DNA from: JALZKA01 sp963786495
Lineage (GTDB): Bacteria > Actinomycetota > Thermoleophilia > Solirubrobacterales > 70-9
Direction of reading: 5' to 3'
NCBI GenBank assembly: GCA_963786495.1
Contig: CAWAZL010000002.1
Location: 1,426,001 to 1,490,000, forward strand
DNA length: 64,000 nt
Shown: piece by piece, positions 25,998 to 34,654 of the stretch
Numbering within the stretch: the first letter of the stretch is position 1
Layout: each line of letters starts with the position of its first letter
The notes under the pieces: generated by a model
What the model saw: the letters and a program-made list of their open reading frames with translations, nothing else
What the model was told of the DNA's origin: nothing
Database searches by the model: none
Translations under genes and position numbers: made by a program

Positions 25998-26274
25998 TCC
26001 TCCTCTGAGTGGGCCTTGCGGGCGGGGTTAGGGATATGGGCGCACGGACCGTTCCGTTCGGGCTCCCCCCATTGGGCTGCCCGGAACCCTTGGAGTCGTG
26101 TGGCTACGCCTCCTTGGGCTCCCTGTTCACTGGACCGGGGTCCGGCGCGAGGGGGAACTTAGGCGACGCGCCCGCTTAAGGCAACCGGGTAAACCCGCAA
26201 CTCGCACTCGACGTTCGCTAAGAGCAGCTTTTTTGATTTCGATAACGCCTTGTTCACAATTGGACAAGGAAGAA
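25998..26274. other. 277-nt intergenic region upstream of the IHF-like gene
   Basis: No ORF supported. It must hold the promoter of the IHF-like gene, but I cannot pick -10/-35 boxes confidently. A weak inverted repeat, CCTTGT (26248-26253) / ACAAGG (26264-26269), lies just past the minus-strand synthase stop; it has no U-run. Confidence 0.5.
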
Positions 26275-27534
26275 CTAACCCGCGCGGGGTACTTCCGGGA
26301 ACCTCTCGAGGGTCTCCTCGATGATCCGGAGCGCCCGGTCGAGATGCTCCGTCTCATGGGTCGCCATCAGCGAGGTGCGAAGGAGGGCGGCGCCCGGAGG
26401 GACCGCGGGGTGGATCGCGACGTTGGTGTAGACGCCGGCGTCGAAGAGTTCCTTCCACAAAAGGACAGCCTGCCAGTCCTCGCCGACGACGACCGGGACG
26501 ACGGGCGAGGAGGCTTCGGTTCCATCGGGAAGCTTGCCCGGGTCGATGACAACGAGGCCCATGTCGCGGAAGCCGCGGCGCAGGTAGTCGGCGTTCGCCA
26601 GGACACGCGCCATCAGTTCAGGCCCCTCGTCGCGAACCACTCGCAGCGCCGCCAGCGCAGCGCCAACGGCGGCGGGCACGGCCGATGCGGTGAAGATGAA
26701 CGGCCGCGAGTTGAAGCGGATGAAGTCGATGACGTCCGATGAGCCGGCGATGAAGCCGCCGCAGGAAGCCAGGCTCTTCGAGAAGGTGCCCATGCGCAGG
26801 TCGACGCGGTCCTCGACGCCGAAGAGCTCGGAGGCGCCTGCCCCGCGCGCTCCCAGAACGCCGACGCCATGCGCTTCGTCGACCATGAGGCGCGCGCCGT
26901 AGCGCTCGCAGAGTTCGCAGATGGCTGGCAGGTCGGCCAGGTCGCCCTCCATGGAGAAGACGCCGTCGACGATCACCAGGACGCCGCCTCCGTCGCCTGC
27001 GGCGCGCTCCAGCATCCGCTCGAGCTTCGGCATCTGGTTGTGCCGAAACGGCCGGAGCTTTGCGCCCGAGAGCCTGACGCCATCCATGATCGAGGCGTGG
27101 TCGGCCGAGTCGCAGATCACTGTGTCCGAGGGGCCGAGGATCGTGCCGATGGATCCTGCGTTTGCGCCGTGGCCCGTTGAGAATACGAGCGTCTCCTCCG
27201 TCCCCATCCAGTCTGCGAGCTCGGTCTCGAGCTCGACATGGAGCGGGGTGGTCCCGTTCAAGAAACGCGAGCCGGTCAGTCCGGTGCCGTAGCGGTCGAG
27301 CGCGTCCCGAGCGCCTTGGCGGACGCGCTCGTCGCCCGTGAGCCCCAGGTAGTTGTTGGAGCCGAGCATCACAACCTCGCGTCCCTCGACCTCCATGAGA
27401 GGCCCGGCCTCGGACTCGATCAGGCGGAAGTAGGGCAGCAGGTCGTTCTCTCGCGCAGCCGCGAGCTGTTCCATGCGGTCATGGGAGCTCGCCTTGGCGA
27501 AGACGTCCACAGGCGCCTTGGCAGTGTCTGACAT
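26275..27534 (-). CDS. Alpha-oxoamine synthase, serine-palmitoyltransferase-like
   Basis: PLP enzyme of 419 residues that condenses an amino acid with an acyl thioester. Family marks: GSNNYLGLTGDERV (~58), YGTGLTGSRFLNGT (~88), STGHGANAG (~120), DSADHASIMDGVRLS (~143), DGVFSMEGDLADLP (~190), MVDEAHGVGVLG (~220) and the PLP lysine in GTFSKSLASCGG (~250). The GTGxxGSRFLNGT and S/TFSKSLAS...DVIDFIRFNSRPFIFTAS patterns, with a 40-residue N-terminal arm, are closer to Bacteroidetes-type serine palmitoyltransferases than to BioF or KBL as I know them. Without a tree, AONS or KBL remains possible. It is head to head with a large GNAT acyltransferase, 44 nt away. Confidence 0.85.
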   Translation of the reverse strand: MSDTAKAPVDVFAKASSHDRMEQLAAARENDLLPYFRLIESEAGPLMEVEGREVVMLGSNNYLGLTGDERVRQGARDALDRYGTGLTGSRFLNGTTPLHVELETELADWMGTEETLVFSTGHGANAGSIGTILGPSDTVICDSADHASIMDGVRLSGAKLRPFRHNQMPKLERMLERAAGDGGGVLVIVDGVFSMEGDLADLPAICELCERYGARLMVDEAHGVGVLGARGAGASELFGVEDRVDLRMGTFSKSLASCGGFIAGSSDVIDFIRFNSRPFIFTASAVPAAVGAALAALRVVRDEGPELMARVLANADYLRRGFRDMGLVVIDPGKLPDGTEASSPVVPVVVGEDWQAVLLWKELFDAGVYTNVAIHPAVPPGAALLRTSLMATHETEHLDRALRIIEETLERFPEVPRAG

Positions 27535-27578
27535 CTCCTCAATCTTTTCAGAGACACCTTTCCACTAGCGTGCGGGCG

Positions 27579-28706
27579 GTGCCACTGACTGTTCGCACCG
27601 CATCCGGCCGCAAGGACATGAACACCTTCATCGATGTCCCGTTCCGCCTTCGCCGCGACGATCCGCAGTGGGTGCCACCGCTCAGATTCGAGCGCAGAGC
27701 CTTCCTCGACCGCAAGAAGAACCCCTGGTTCGAGCACGCCGAGGCCGAGTTCTTCCTTGCCGAGCGCGACGGCGAGCCGGTCGGGCGCATCTCGGCGCAC
27801 ATCGACCGCCGCTGGGACGAGTACCAGGGCGGCTCCGACGGCTTCTTCGGCTTCTTCGAGGTGGCGAACGACCCTGAGGCGGCCAAGGCGCTGCTCGATA
27901 CGGCTACCGAGTGGGTGCGGGCGCACGGCCGCGAGCGGATCCTTGGCCCGATGGACTTCACCATGAACGACGAGTGCGGGATCCTCATCGAGGGCTTCAA
28001 CGAGCCCTCGATGATCCTCGAGCCCTGGCACCCGCCGTATTACAAGGAGCTGATCGACGGATACGGCATGGAGAAGACGATGGACCTCCTCATGTGGGAG
28101 CTCTACTTCGGCTCCCTCGAGCAGGGCGAGTCGTTCACGCCGATGATCCACGCTGCCGCTGACCACTCGCGGAAGGAGGGCGTCACCGTCCGCGAGATGA
28201 AGCGCTCAGACATGGAGGCCGAGGTGACCCGCTTCATGGAGGTCTACAACGTCGCCTGGGGGAAGAACTGGGGCTTCGTACCGATCACCGAGGCCGAGGT
28301 GCGCTTCCAGGCGAAGAACCTGAAGCCCGTCCTCGACGAGAACTGGGCGATGATCGCCGAGCTGGACGGCGAGGTCGTCGGCGCCGCGCTGACGCTTCCG
28401 GACGTCGATCAGGCACTGACGAAGATGAAGGGGCGGTTGCTTCCGTTCGGCTGGGTCCATTTCCTGCGGCGGAAGCAGTACATCGACCGCCTGCGCGTCT
28501 TCGCGCTCGGTGTTCTGCCCGAGCACCAGCACCTCGGCGTCGCCGCGGCGCTTTACGAGAAGCATCTCCACTCGGCCGAGCACGTCGGGCCGCCCGGCGG
28601 CCACATGGGCTGGATCCTGGAGACGAACCAGCCGATGAACCGCGCGATGGAGGGCATGGGCGGCAAGGTCGTCCAGCGCTACCGGATCTACGAGAAGGCT
28701 CTTTGA
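27579..28706 (+). CDS. Large GNAT-fold acyltransferase (YghO/ceramide-synthase-like family)
   Basis: 375 residues from GTG 27579 (a GTG at 27570 is alternative). The order FIDVPFRLRRDDPQWVPPLR, FLDRKKNPWFEHAEAEFFLAERDGEPVGRI, GFFGFFEVANDPEAAKALL, GPMDFTMNDECGILIEGF and PYYKELIDGYG is the hallmark of a ~370-residue GNAT family that includes E. coli YghO-type proteins and, as I recall, the bacterial ceramide synthase family. A second GNAT-like half includes VFALGVLPEHQHLGVAAALYEKHL, the acyl-CoA pyrophosphate loop. Paired with the SPT-like gene it could N-acylate a long-chain base; this is inference. It overlaps nothing, but the next gene starts 9 nt later. Confidence 0.8.
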   Translation: MPLTVRTASGRKDMNTFIDVPFRLRRDDPQWVPPLRFERRAFLDRKKNPWFEHAEAEFFLAERDGEPVGRISAHIDRRWDEYQGGSDGFFGFFEVANDPEAAKALLDTATEWVRAHGRERILGPMDFTMNDECGILIEGFNEPSMILEPWHPPYYKELIDGYGMEKTMDLLMWELYFGSLEQGESFTPMIHAAADHSRKEGVTVREMKRSDMEAEVTRFMEVYNVAWGKNWGFVPITEAEVRFQAKNLKPVLDENWAMIAELDGEVVGAALTLPDVDQALTKMKGRLLPFGWVHFLRRKQYIDRLRVFALGVLPEHQHLGVAAALYEKHLHSAEHVGPPGGHMGWILETNQPMNRAMEGMGGKVVQRYRIYEKAL

Positions 28707-28714
28707 GGCTATCC

Positions 28715-29128
28715 GTGCCGGAAGAGGACGTGGAGATAGTGCGGCGGCTCTTCGAGGCAATCTCTCGCCGGGATGCCGAAGCGGTCTTCTCTCTGTATGA
28801 CCCAGACGTTGAATGGGACGGCTCTCAACACCCCATGTCCCCAATCTTGGGAGAGAGGCACTTCCACGGCCATGAGGGAATCCGGAGGTTCTCCACCCTG
28901 CATTACGAGATGTGGGAGAACCTGGAGGACGAGCTAATCGAGGTCGTGGACGCGGGCGATCACGTTATCTCGCTCTCCACGATGCACGCCCGTGGACGTC
29001 AGAGCGGCATCGAGGTCGAGTGGAATCGCCACGCCGGTGTCTGGACGATCCGAAACGGGAGGATCGTCCGGGTTGCCTGGTTTCCCACCCGCGAGGAAGC
29101 CTTCGAGGCGGCCGGGCTGTCGGAATAG
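28715..29128 (+). CDS. NTF2-like/SnoaL-domain protein
   Basis: 137 residues from GTG 28715, with GAGG 6 nt upstream (a TTG at 28703 would overlap the previous stop). The sequence starts EEDVEIVRRLFEAISRRDAEAVFSLYDPDVEWDGS, the standard opening of SnoaL/NTF2-like proteins, and proceeds through strands ending WTIRNGRIVRVAWFPTREEAFEAAGL. These cone-shaped small domains serve as isomerases, hydrolases or binding proteins; the role here is unknown. Close spacing suggests co-transcription with the GNAT gene. Confidence 0.8.
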   Translation: MPEEDVEIVRRLFEAISRRDAEAVFSLYDPDVEWDGSQHPMSPILGERHFHGHEGIRRFSTLHYEMWENLEDELIEVVDAGDHVISLSTMHARGRQSGIEVEWNRHAGVWTIRNGRIVRVAWFPTREEAFEAAGLSE

Positions 29129-29179
29129 GGGCTCCGACGGAACGCCGCATCGCTGCCCGCCGCCCCCACCCCGCCTATA

Positions 29180-29488
29180 GTGGGTGAGGTGAGAGAGCAG
29201 GTGTTGCAGGCGGAGGCAGTCGAGGAGACCGAGGAGCTCGAAGACGAGCGCCCGCTTCCCGCCACCGCGCGTCCGGCAGAGGTCGTGCCCTTCTCGCTCG
29301 AGGCGCGGACGGTCGCGATGGCCGCCGCGGGCGGGATCGTCGCCGGCGCAGCCACCGTAGTGGTCGCCAAGGCAGTTTCCCGGGCCGCATCTCCGAAGCG
29401 CTCCAAGCGTACGATCGCCGGGCGCAAGCGCGACGACGTGATCGCGAGCCGCTCGTTCCTGGTCGACGTTCACCTGCTCGGCCGCTGA
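29180..29488 (+). CDS. Small protein with one membrane segment, unknown function
   Basis: 102 residues from GTG 29180; GTG 29189 is also possible. An acidic N-terminal half (EAVEETEELEDERPL) is followed by a hydrophobic segment (VAMAAAGGIVAGAATVVVAKAV) and a basic tail (SPKRSKRTIAGRKRDD). TATAGT 7 nt upstream could be a -10 box with near-leaderless translation. No family recognised. Its stop overlaps the reading frame of the downstream glycosylase. Confidence 0.55.
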   Translation: MGEVREQVLQAEAVEETEELEDERPLPATARPAEVVPFSLEARTVAMAAAGGIVAGAATVVVAKAVSRAASPKRSKRTIAGRKRDDVIASRSFLVDVHLLGR

Positions 29489-29550
29489 AGACCCAGCTCG
29501 AGATCGAGGTCACGCCCCCGTGCCCCTACCGCCTGCCCTCTCGGGGGCGG

Positions 29551-30435
29551 ATGGACGGCGTCTTGCGCTCGGGTGGCGGCGTCCTCACACGCTTGCTCCA
29601 TATCGGCGGCGCGCCGATCGTGGTCCACGGCTGGCAGCGGCGCGACGGCTCGGTCGCGATCCGCGCCGTCGCCGCCGAGCCCGACGCAGAGCTTCCCCCG
29701 CACGCGCTGGAGGAAGCGGTCACCAGGATGCGCTTCTCGCTTGCGGTCGATGACGACCTGACCCCCTTCTACAAGGAGTTCAAGCGCGATCCGTTCATCG
29801 GCCCCGCGATCCGCAGGCGCCCATGGCTTCGCGCTAAGCGTCGGCCGTTCGCTTGGGAGGCGCTCGCCTGGGCGATCACCGAGCAGCTCATCGAGTCCTC
29901 GCGCGCCGCGCAGATCCAGAAGCGCATCATCCGCAAGTGGGGACGGACGAGCGCCTGGAAGGGCAAGGGGACCGAGTACCGACCGCTGTCGGACCTCCCT
30001 TGCCACACGACCTTCGCCGGCATGGCCCCCGCCGAGCTCGCGAGTTGCGATCTCGCCCCCGCACGATCGATCGCGATGGTGAAGTGCGCGAAAGAAGTCG
30101 CCGCGGGCCGTGCCGACCCCGCTGATCCGGAGGCGGACGCAAGGTTTGAGCGCATCTCCGAGATCGGCCCTTGGACGCTTCAGTGCCTCGGCCTCTTCGG
30201 CCGCGGAGAGTTCGACTCGCTGCCGGCCGGCGACCTGGCCTACGTGAAGCTCGTCGGCGTCGCCCAGAGTCTCGGGCGCAGGGCGATGGTCTCAGAGGTC
30301 GAGGAGTTCTATGCCCGCTACGAGCCGTTTCGAGCGCTCGCGGGCGTCTTCTCGCTCAGTCACTACTCGTCGGCACAGAGCAAGGCCCGAGGGCTGCCGA
30401 TGGCACCGGACTTCTACGCGGACGCCGCGGCCTAG
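29551..30435 (+). CDS. DNA-3-methyladenine glycosylase (AlkA-type HhH-GPD)
   Basis: 294 residues as given. Base-excision repair enzyme of the HhH-GPD superfamily: the N-terminal AlkA-like beta domain, then FAWEALAWAITEQLIESSRAAQIQKRI (~108-134), the hairpin-helix-hairpin and catalytic region FERISEIGPWTLQCLGLFGRGEFDSLPAGDLAYVKLV (~207-243), with the catalytic Asp in AGDLA. The true N-terminus is probably longer. The same frame upstream from 29488 encodes LEIEVTPPCPYRLPSRGR, a family-like start, but has no ATG, GTG or TTG before running into the previous gene; a CTG at 29485 is the only near-start codon. Ends 4 nt inside the convergent gene. Confidence 0.85.
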   Translation: MDGVLRSGGGVLTRLLHIGGAPIVVHGWQRRDGSVAIRAVAAEPDAELPPHALEEAVTRMRFSLAVDDDLTPFYKEFKRDPFIGPAIRRRPWLRAKRRPFAWEALAWAITEQLIESSRAAQIQKRIIRKWGRTSAWKGKGTEYRPLSDLPCHTTFAGMAPAELASCDLAPARSIAMVKCAKEVAAGRADPADPEADARFERISEIGPWTLQCLGLFGRGEFDSLPAGDLAYVKLVGVAQSLGRRAMVSEVEEFYARYEPFRALAGVFSLSHYSSAQSKARGLPMAPDFYADAAA

Positions 30436-30800
30436 CCGCAGCCGTTCGTGCCGATCAGGCTGGCGCGCATGTTCTTGGTCGTCGTACCGAACCGGTTGTG
30501 AGCGACGACCTTGACCGGAAAGCAGTTGCGCGGTGCGACTGAGTAGGCGCCCGTTTCGTAGTGGGACAGGGGCGGGCGCTCGAGTGCTTGCGCCTGCTTC
30601 CTGTCGCCTTCGTAAGTCACCGAGACCTTGCGCTGGTTCCGCCCGCCCTTGTCCATCCGGACCTTGACGGTGAAGCGGATCCCCTCGTTGTCATCGGTCG
30701 CGCGGACGTAGACGATGTCCGGCTTGAACGCCTGCGCCTGAGCGGGGAGAAGAACGGCTACGACGAGCATCGCCGCGAGCAGGACAGGGGGCTTCCGCAT
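30432..30800 (-). CDS. Small secreted protein, unknown function
   Basis: 122 residues from ATG 30800 (ATG 30821 also in frame). A signal peptide (PPVLLAAMLVVAVLLPAQAQA) leads to a beta-rich domain, FKPDIVYVRATDDNEGIRFTVKVRMDKGG, with two Cys (PRNCFPV and TNGCG) likely bridged. No family recognised. The stop overlaps the glycosylase stop on the other strand. Confidence 0.65.
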   Translation of the reverse strand: MRKPPVLLAAMLVVAVLLPAQAQAFKPDIVYVRATDDNEGIRFTVKVRMDKGGRNQRKVSVTYEGDRKQAQALERPPLSHYETGAYSVAPRNCFPVKVVAHNRFGTTTKNMRASLIGTNGCG

Positions 30801-30919
30801 GAACCGAGAATAGACGCGCACGCCCTCACGGGCGCCACCCAGAGACGAATCCGCACGGAACGGGCATGGCGCTTAGACTGCGTCGCAGTCGAGAGTGCAA
30901 TCAAATCGGGGAGGGTGTG

Positions 30920-32866
30920 GTGAGGCGGAGACTGGTTGGCGGCGGGGCTTTGGTGGCAGTGGCGTGGCTGGTAGGCGCGGGGCAGGCCCAAGCTGACAAC
31001 GACACCTTCTTCGTCGATTCGACGAGTGACGCGACGCTCACGAACTGCTTCCCCGCTGCCGGGTGCAGCTTGCGGGGCGCGTTCTCGCTCGCCAACGACA
31101 ACGACCCCGACGGGCACGTCGACACGATCATCCTCAACATCAACCTGTTCGACGGCGTCGAAACCGTCCCCGGCGAGGCGACGATCGCCATGGCGGGTGC
31201 CGGCCTGTCGACCGACGAGGACCTGAGCGTCCAGGCGAACTGCTCTGTCACGGCTCCCTGTGCCGGCATTGACGGCCCGCCCGGCGACATCGCGATCCGG
31301 GTGCAGGACGGCGATTTCGACATGAGGGGCGTTGCGATCTTCGACAGCCACACCGGCTTCCAGCACTCAAACACGGGCGACAGCGCCCACGTCACAAACA
31401 GCTACTTCGGCCTCAAGCTTGACGGGACGGTCGATGGCAACCAGACCGGCCTCTACATCGCCGGGCCGAACGCAGAGGTGGGGGCCGTCAACTTCGCTGG
31501 GAACGTCATCGCCGGGAACGGCGCCGGGATGCGAATCTTCGGCGACGCGGCGACCAACGTCGACGTGCTGTTCAACCGCTTCGGGGTCAAGGCCGACGGG
31601 ACCGTCGCGCCGAACACAAGCATCGACATCGACATCGCAGGCAACGTCGCCAACCAGGCTCCGAGCGACGTCGACATCGGGCCCTCGACTCCGAACGCGA
31701 CCCCCGCGTGCGACGAGGGCTGCAACGTGATCGCTGCCGCGGGGATGAACGCGAACCCGGGCGTCAGCCTGAGGGGCACCCTCTTCCCCAATGAGACCTC
31801 GACCGCCAACGACGTCACGATCCAGAACAACCACATTGGCGTGAACGCCGCCGGGACGGCCGGGACGGCGTGGGACAACGGCATTCTCGCCGCCGTGGGC
31901 GGTGCTGACAACGTCATTTTGAACGGCAACCACATGGCCGGTGGCGTCTACGGGATCGACGCGGACAGCGGGGCCGACAACCTTTTGGCCGAGGCGAACA
32001 TCATCGGGGCAAACCGGGCTGGGACGGCCGTCATCGACAGCACGAGCGGCAGCTCCATCAACGTCGACTCGAGCAGCACCGGCGGTGCGGACATCATCAA
32101 CAACACGATCGCCGTCGAAGGGGCGGTTGATCCGATGGCGGTCGTCGGCGACGGAGCGGAGATCGCCTCGAACCAGATCGGCCTGGGCGCTGTGGCTGGT
32201 TCCGGCGGCAATCTCGGCATGAACGTTCAGGGCTCCAACCACCTGATTCAGGGGAACGCGGTGGGCAACGGCGGCATCGGGATCTTCGCCGAGGAGCTCA
32301 CCAGCGCAGAGATCAAGGACAACGTGCTTGGCGAGCTCGGCCCGCTCGGCGGCTCCGGGATCCTCATCGACGAGGCGGCCGGCAACTCGACGGGCAACGC
32401 GATCGGCAGCAACGACCCCGCCCTGGCAAACGAGTTCGGCGACATCGGCGACAGCGCGATCACGATCATCGGCGACGGCAACGACGGCAACCAGATCCTG
32501 GCCAATCTCGGTGGGCCCGCCAGCAGCGGGTTCTTCCTCGACCTCCAGGGGGAGGTGGGTCCCGGCAACGGCCCGCTGGGTCCGAACACGGGCGTCGCGC
32601 CGCCCAAGGTGAAGAAGATCACCGCAAAGGCGATCTCCGGCACTGCCGGCGCCAACGGCCAGGTGCGGGTCTACCGCTCCGGCTCACCAAAAGGTGACTT
32701 CCCGGACGAGCTCAAGAAGCTGGTCGGCACGGCGGACGTGAAGCCCGACGGCAACTGGAAGCTGAAGCCCGGCGGGGGCATCAAGAAGAGCTGGGTCGTC
32801 ACCGCGAACCAGACGGACTCAGCCGGCAACGGCTCCGAGCTCTCGAAGGGAAAGCGGCGGCGCTGA
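30920..32866 (+). CDS. Secreted parallel beta-helix protein with degenerate CSLREA motif
   Basis: 648 residues from GTG 30920, with GGGAGG 5 nt upstream. A signal peptide (LVGGGALVAVAWLVGAGQAQA) precedes NDTFFVDSTSDATLTNC and CSLRGAFSLAND, a CSLREA domain with the Glu changed to Gly. The body shows repeated NTI-x-GNH / NNHIGVNAAGT strands typical of right-handed beta-helices. The last ~95 residues (KVKKITAKAISGTAGANGQVRV ... SWVVTANQTDSAGNGSELS) look like an Ig-like bacterial surface domain. Related in type to the protein at 9481. Likely surface-exposed; function unknown. Confidence 0.85.
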   Translation: MRRRLVGGGALVAVAWLVGAGQAQADNDTFFVDSTSDATLTNCFPAAGCSLRGAFSLANDNDPDGHVDTIILNINLFDGVETVPGEATIAMAGAGLSTDEDLSVQANCSVTAPCAGIDGPPGDIAIRVQDGDFDMRGVAIFDSHTGFQHSNTGDSAHVTNSYFGLKLDGTVDGNQTGLYIAGPNAEVGAVNFAGNVIAGNGAGMRIFGDAATNVDVLFNRFGVKADGTVAPNTSIDIDIAGNVANQAPSDVDIGPSTPNATPACDEGCNVIAAAGMNANPGVSLRGTLFPNETSTANDVTIQNNHIGVNAAGTAGTAWDNGILAAVGGADNVILNGNHMAGGVYGIDADSGADNLLAEANIIGANRAGTAVIDSTSGSSINVDSSSTGGADIINNTIAVEGAVDPMAVVGDGAEIASNQIGLGAVAGSGGNLGMNVQGSNHLIQGNAVGNGGIGIFAEELTSAEIKDNVLGELGPLGGSGILIDEAAGNSTGNAIGSNDPALANEFGDIGDSAITIIGDGNDGNQILANLGGPASSGFFLDLQGEVGPGNGPLGPNTGVAPPKVKKITAKAISGTAGANGQVRVYRSGSPKGDFPDELKKLVGTADVKPDGNWKLKPGGGIKKSWVVTANQTDSAGNGSELSKGKRRR

Positions 32867-32877
32867 AGACGTCGCCG

Positions 32878-33201
32878 TCACGCGCTTGGCGCGGACAAGA
32901 GCCGCTCTGCGCCGACGAAGGGCTCCCACGGCTCAATGCTCGTGACCTGAAGCCGCTGCGTTCGGGTCCAAGGATCGTCGGCGAGTCGCCGGTGGATCTC
33001 TGTCTCACTGTCTGCGTTGAGGATCACCAGCGCACGGATACGCCCGAGCTCGGTTCCGGCAAGCGGGCCGGCGAGCAGCACTAGGCCCTCTTCGGACAGC
33101 GAGTTCATGAACGCGGCGTGGTCGGCCACATCCGGTTGCGCGGCAATTCCGCCCTCGGTCCAGCCCGCGCCTGCCTCGCGGACGACGGCGAAGTAGCTCA
33201 T
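32878..33201 (-). CDS. YciI-family protein
   Basis: 107 residues. MSYFAVVREAG, HAAFMNSLSEEGLVLLAGPLAG and ADDPWTRTQRLQVTSIEPWEPF match the YciI-like ferredoxin-fold family with its conserved His (DHAAFM) and DPW motif. These small proteins are often enzyme-like accessory domains of uncertain role. The start overlaps the methyltransferase stop (ATGA-type), so the two are probably translated together. Confidence 0.85.
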   Translation of the reverse strand: MSYFAVVREAGAGWTEGGIAAQPDVADHAAFMNSLSEEGLVLLAGPLAGTELGRIRALVILNADSETEIHRRLADDPWTRTQRLQVTSIEPWEPFVGAERLLSAPSA

Positions 33202-33998
33202 CGTGCGCGGGCGATTAGCGAGCGGAAGGTGTTCTGGAGCCGGTAGCTGCCGTCGCCCGCGCGGAAGGGCGTGAGCCCGCTGACGATGGCGTCCTTGGCT
33301 TCATCCTCGCGATCAGGGCCGACCAGGACGGCGAGCCCCGCAGGCGCGACGAGCGCTCGGCGGACGGTGGCTACGTCCGGGTAGTGATATGACCAGGTGC
33401 TGTCGAATGCGCTCTCGGGATCGAGTCCGGCCTTGGTCGCGAGGTCCTCGAGCACGCCGGGCTCGGCGTAGTCGGGCTCGGACGGTGCGTCCGCTGGGCG
33501 AGGGGGCATGTAAGGCCTGATGATCTGCTTAACGACCTCGAGCTCGTTGCGCTCGTGCGGGCCCCAGACCTGGATGACGACCGGGGCGCCGGGCTTGGCG
33601 ACTCGGCCGGCTTCCCGCAGGGCGGTGACAATGTCTTCGGCAAAGAAGAACGAACTGAACCCGCACACCAGGTCGAAGGTGTCGTCGTCGTAGGGAAGGT
33701 CTTCCATCTCGCCGACCCGCAAATCAGCTTCGGGCACGCGCTCGCGGGCGAGATCAAGCAGCGCCTCCGATGCGTCCAGGCCGAACCCGCGTGCGCCGCG
33801 ATCGGCGACCAAGCGCAGGAACGCTCCGACGCCGCACCCCACGTCGAGCACGAGCTGCCCTGGGTCTAGCCCGACACGCCCGAGCGCGTCCTCGTAGGTG
33901 GGGACCTGCTGGTCTTCGCTCAAGGCCCAGTCCGTGGGGCGCGCTCCCCACAATGGGCCCCACCGGTCGGCGCTGCCTTTGATCGTGCTCGGTGACAT
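33198..33998 (-). CDS. Class I SAM-dependent methyltransferase
   Basis: 266 residues from ATG 33998, preceded by GAGGAAG. SAM-binding motif I is VLDVGCGVGAFLRLVADRG (~50-70), motif II GFGLDASEALLDLARE, and motif III/post-I PYDDDTFDLVCGFSSFFFAEDI (~115). This is a UbiE-like fold with an unknown substrate. The late segment EVVKQIIRPYMPPRP is seen in methyltransferases paired with PadR regulators. It is divergent from a PadR-family gene with a palindrome between them, so PadR control is likely (inference). Confidence 0.88.
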   Translation of the reverse strand: MSPSTIKGSADRWGPLWGARPTDWALSEDQQVPTYEDALGRVGLDPGQLVLDVGCGVGAFLRLVADRGARGFGLDASEALLDLARERVPEADLRVGEMEDLPYDDDTFDLVCGFSSFFFAEDIVTALREAGRVAKPGAPVVIQVWGPHERNELEVVKQIIRPYMPPRPADAPSEPDYAEPGVLEDLATKAGLDPESAFDSTWSYHYPDVATVRRALVAPAGLAVLVGPDREDEAKDAIVSGLTPFRAGDGSYRLQNTFRSLIARAR

Positions 33999-34035
33999 GT
34001 CCGCTTCCTCCTCTAAGGTATGAATCGTAGGTAAT

Positions 34036-34043
34036 ATAGCTAT
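34036..34043. promoter_or_regulatory. ATAGCTAT palindrome in the methyltransferase/padR intergenic region
   Basis: An AT-rich 60-nt stretch between divergent genes, unlike its GC-rich surroundings, contains the palindrome ATAGCTAT followed by GAGATGTAGCT. It is a plausible PadR operator or -10 region; PadR operators often contain ATGT-type half sites. Confidence 0.4.
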
Positions 34044-34081
34044 GAGATGTAGCTTTGTCAAGCGAGGAGCAAAGCCGTTAC

Positions 34082-34654
34082 ATGAGTGCCAATGACCTCA
34101 GCCTGTTCTCGATCGAGATTCTCGGCCTTGTCGGTCGCGCCGGGGCGGGGCCACACGACCTTCGGCGGATGGCTCAGCGCGACCGGATGCTCGCTTGGGC
34201 TGGGGAGAGCCGGTACTACACCGAGCCGAAGCGGCTCGCGAATCTCGGATATCTGTCGGCCCGAAAAGCGCCAGGCAAGACACATGAGCGCACGATCTAC
34301 GAGCTCACCGACAGGGGCCTCGAGGCGCTGCGCGATTATGCGCGAACTCCGGTCACGGTCACGCCCTTGAAGAGCGACGCCCTTCTACGCCTACTGATCT
34401 GCGACCTCGTTGGGGAGGCGACTACCCGCGAAAGCATGGCGGCTTTGCGAGACGACATCGCCGACATCCAGCTGCGCCTGGAGGAGGCCCGGCAGCGTGC
34501 AAGCCACCTGCCGCATCGCGAGAAGTACCTGTTGATCAGCACGGGCTTCTTGCGCAGGCTGCTCGACCTTCACGAAGACCTCATCGCCGAGGTCGAGCGC
34601 GAGTTCGATGCCGAATCTGGCGAGGTGACAGAGCACTCGAACCAGACTCGGTAA
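34082..34654 (+). CDS. PadR-family transcriptional regulator
   Basis: 190 residues from ATG 34082 with GAGGAG 14 nt before; a TTG at 34055 is alternative. The winged helix covers residues ~1-85: LSLFSIEILGLVGRAGAGPHDLRRMA, the wing region RYYTEPKRLANLGYLSARKAPGKTHERTIYELTDRGLEALRDYA. The C-terminal coiled-coil (IADIQLRLEEARQRASHL ... FLRRLLDLHEDLIAEVERE) dimerises. PadR proteins repress adjacent genes; the divergent methyltransferase is the likely target. The stop codon lies directly beside the 3' end of a tRNA on the opposite strand. Confidence 0.9.
   Translation: MSANDLSLFSIEILGLVGRAGAGPHDLRRMAQRDRMLAWAGESRYYTEPKRLANLGYLSARKAPGKTHERTIYELTDRGLEALRDYARTPVTVTPLKSDALLRLLICDLVGEATTRESMAALRDDIADIQLRLEEARQRASHLPHREKYLLISTGFLRRLLDLHEDLIAEVEREFDAESGEVTEHSNQTR

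Noticed and set aside
26248..26269. CCTTGT/ACAAGG hairpin as terminator for the synthase gene
   Set aside because: Only a 6-bp stem with a 10-nt loop and no U-run on the relevant strand.
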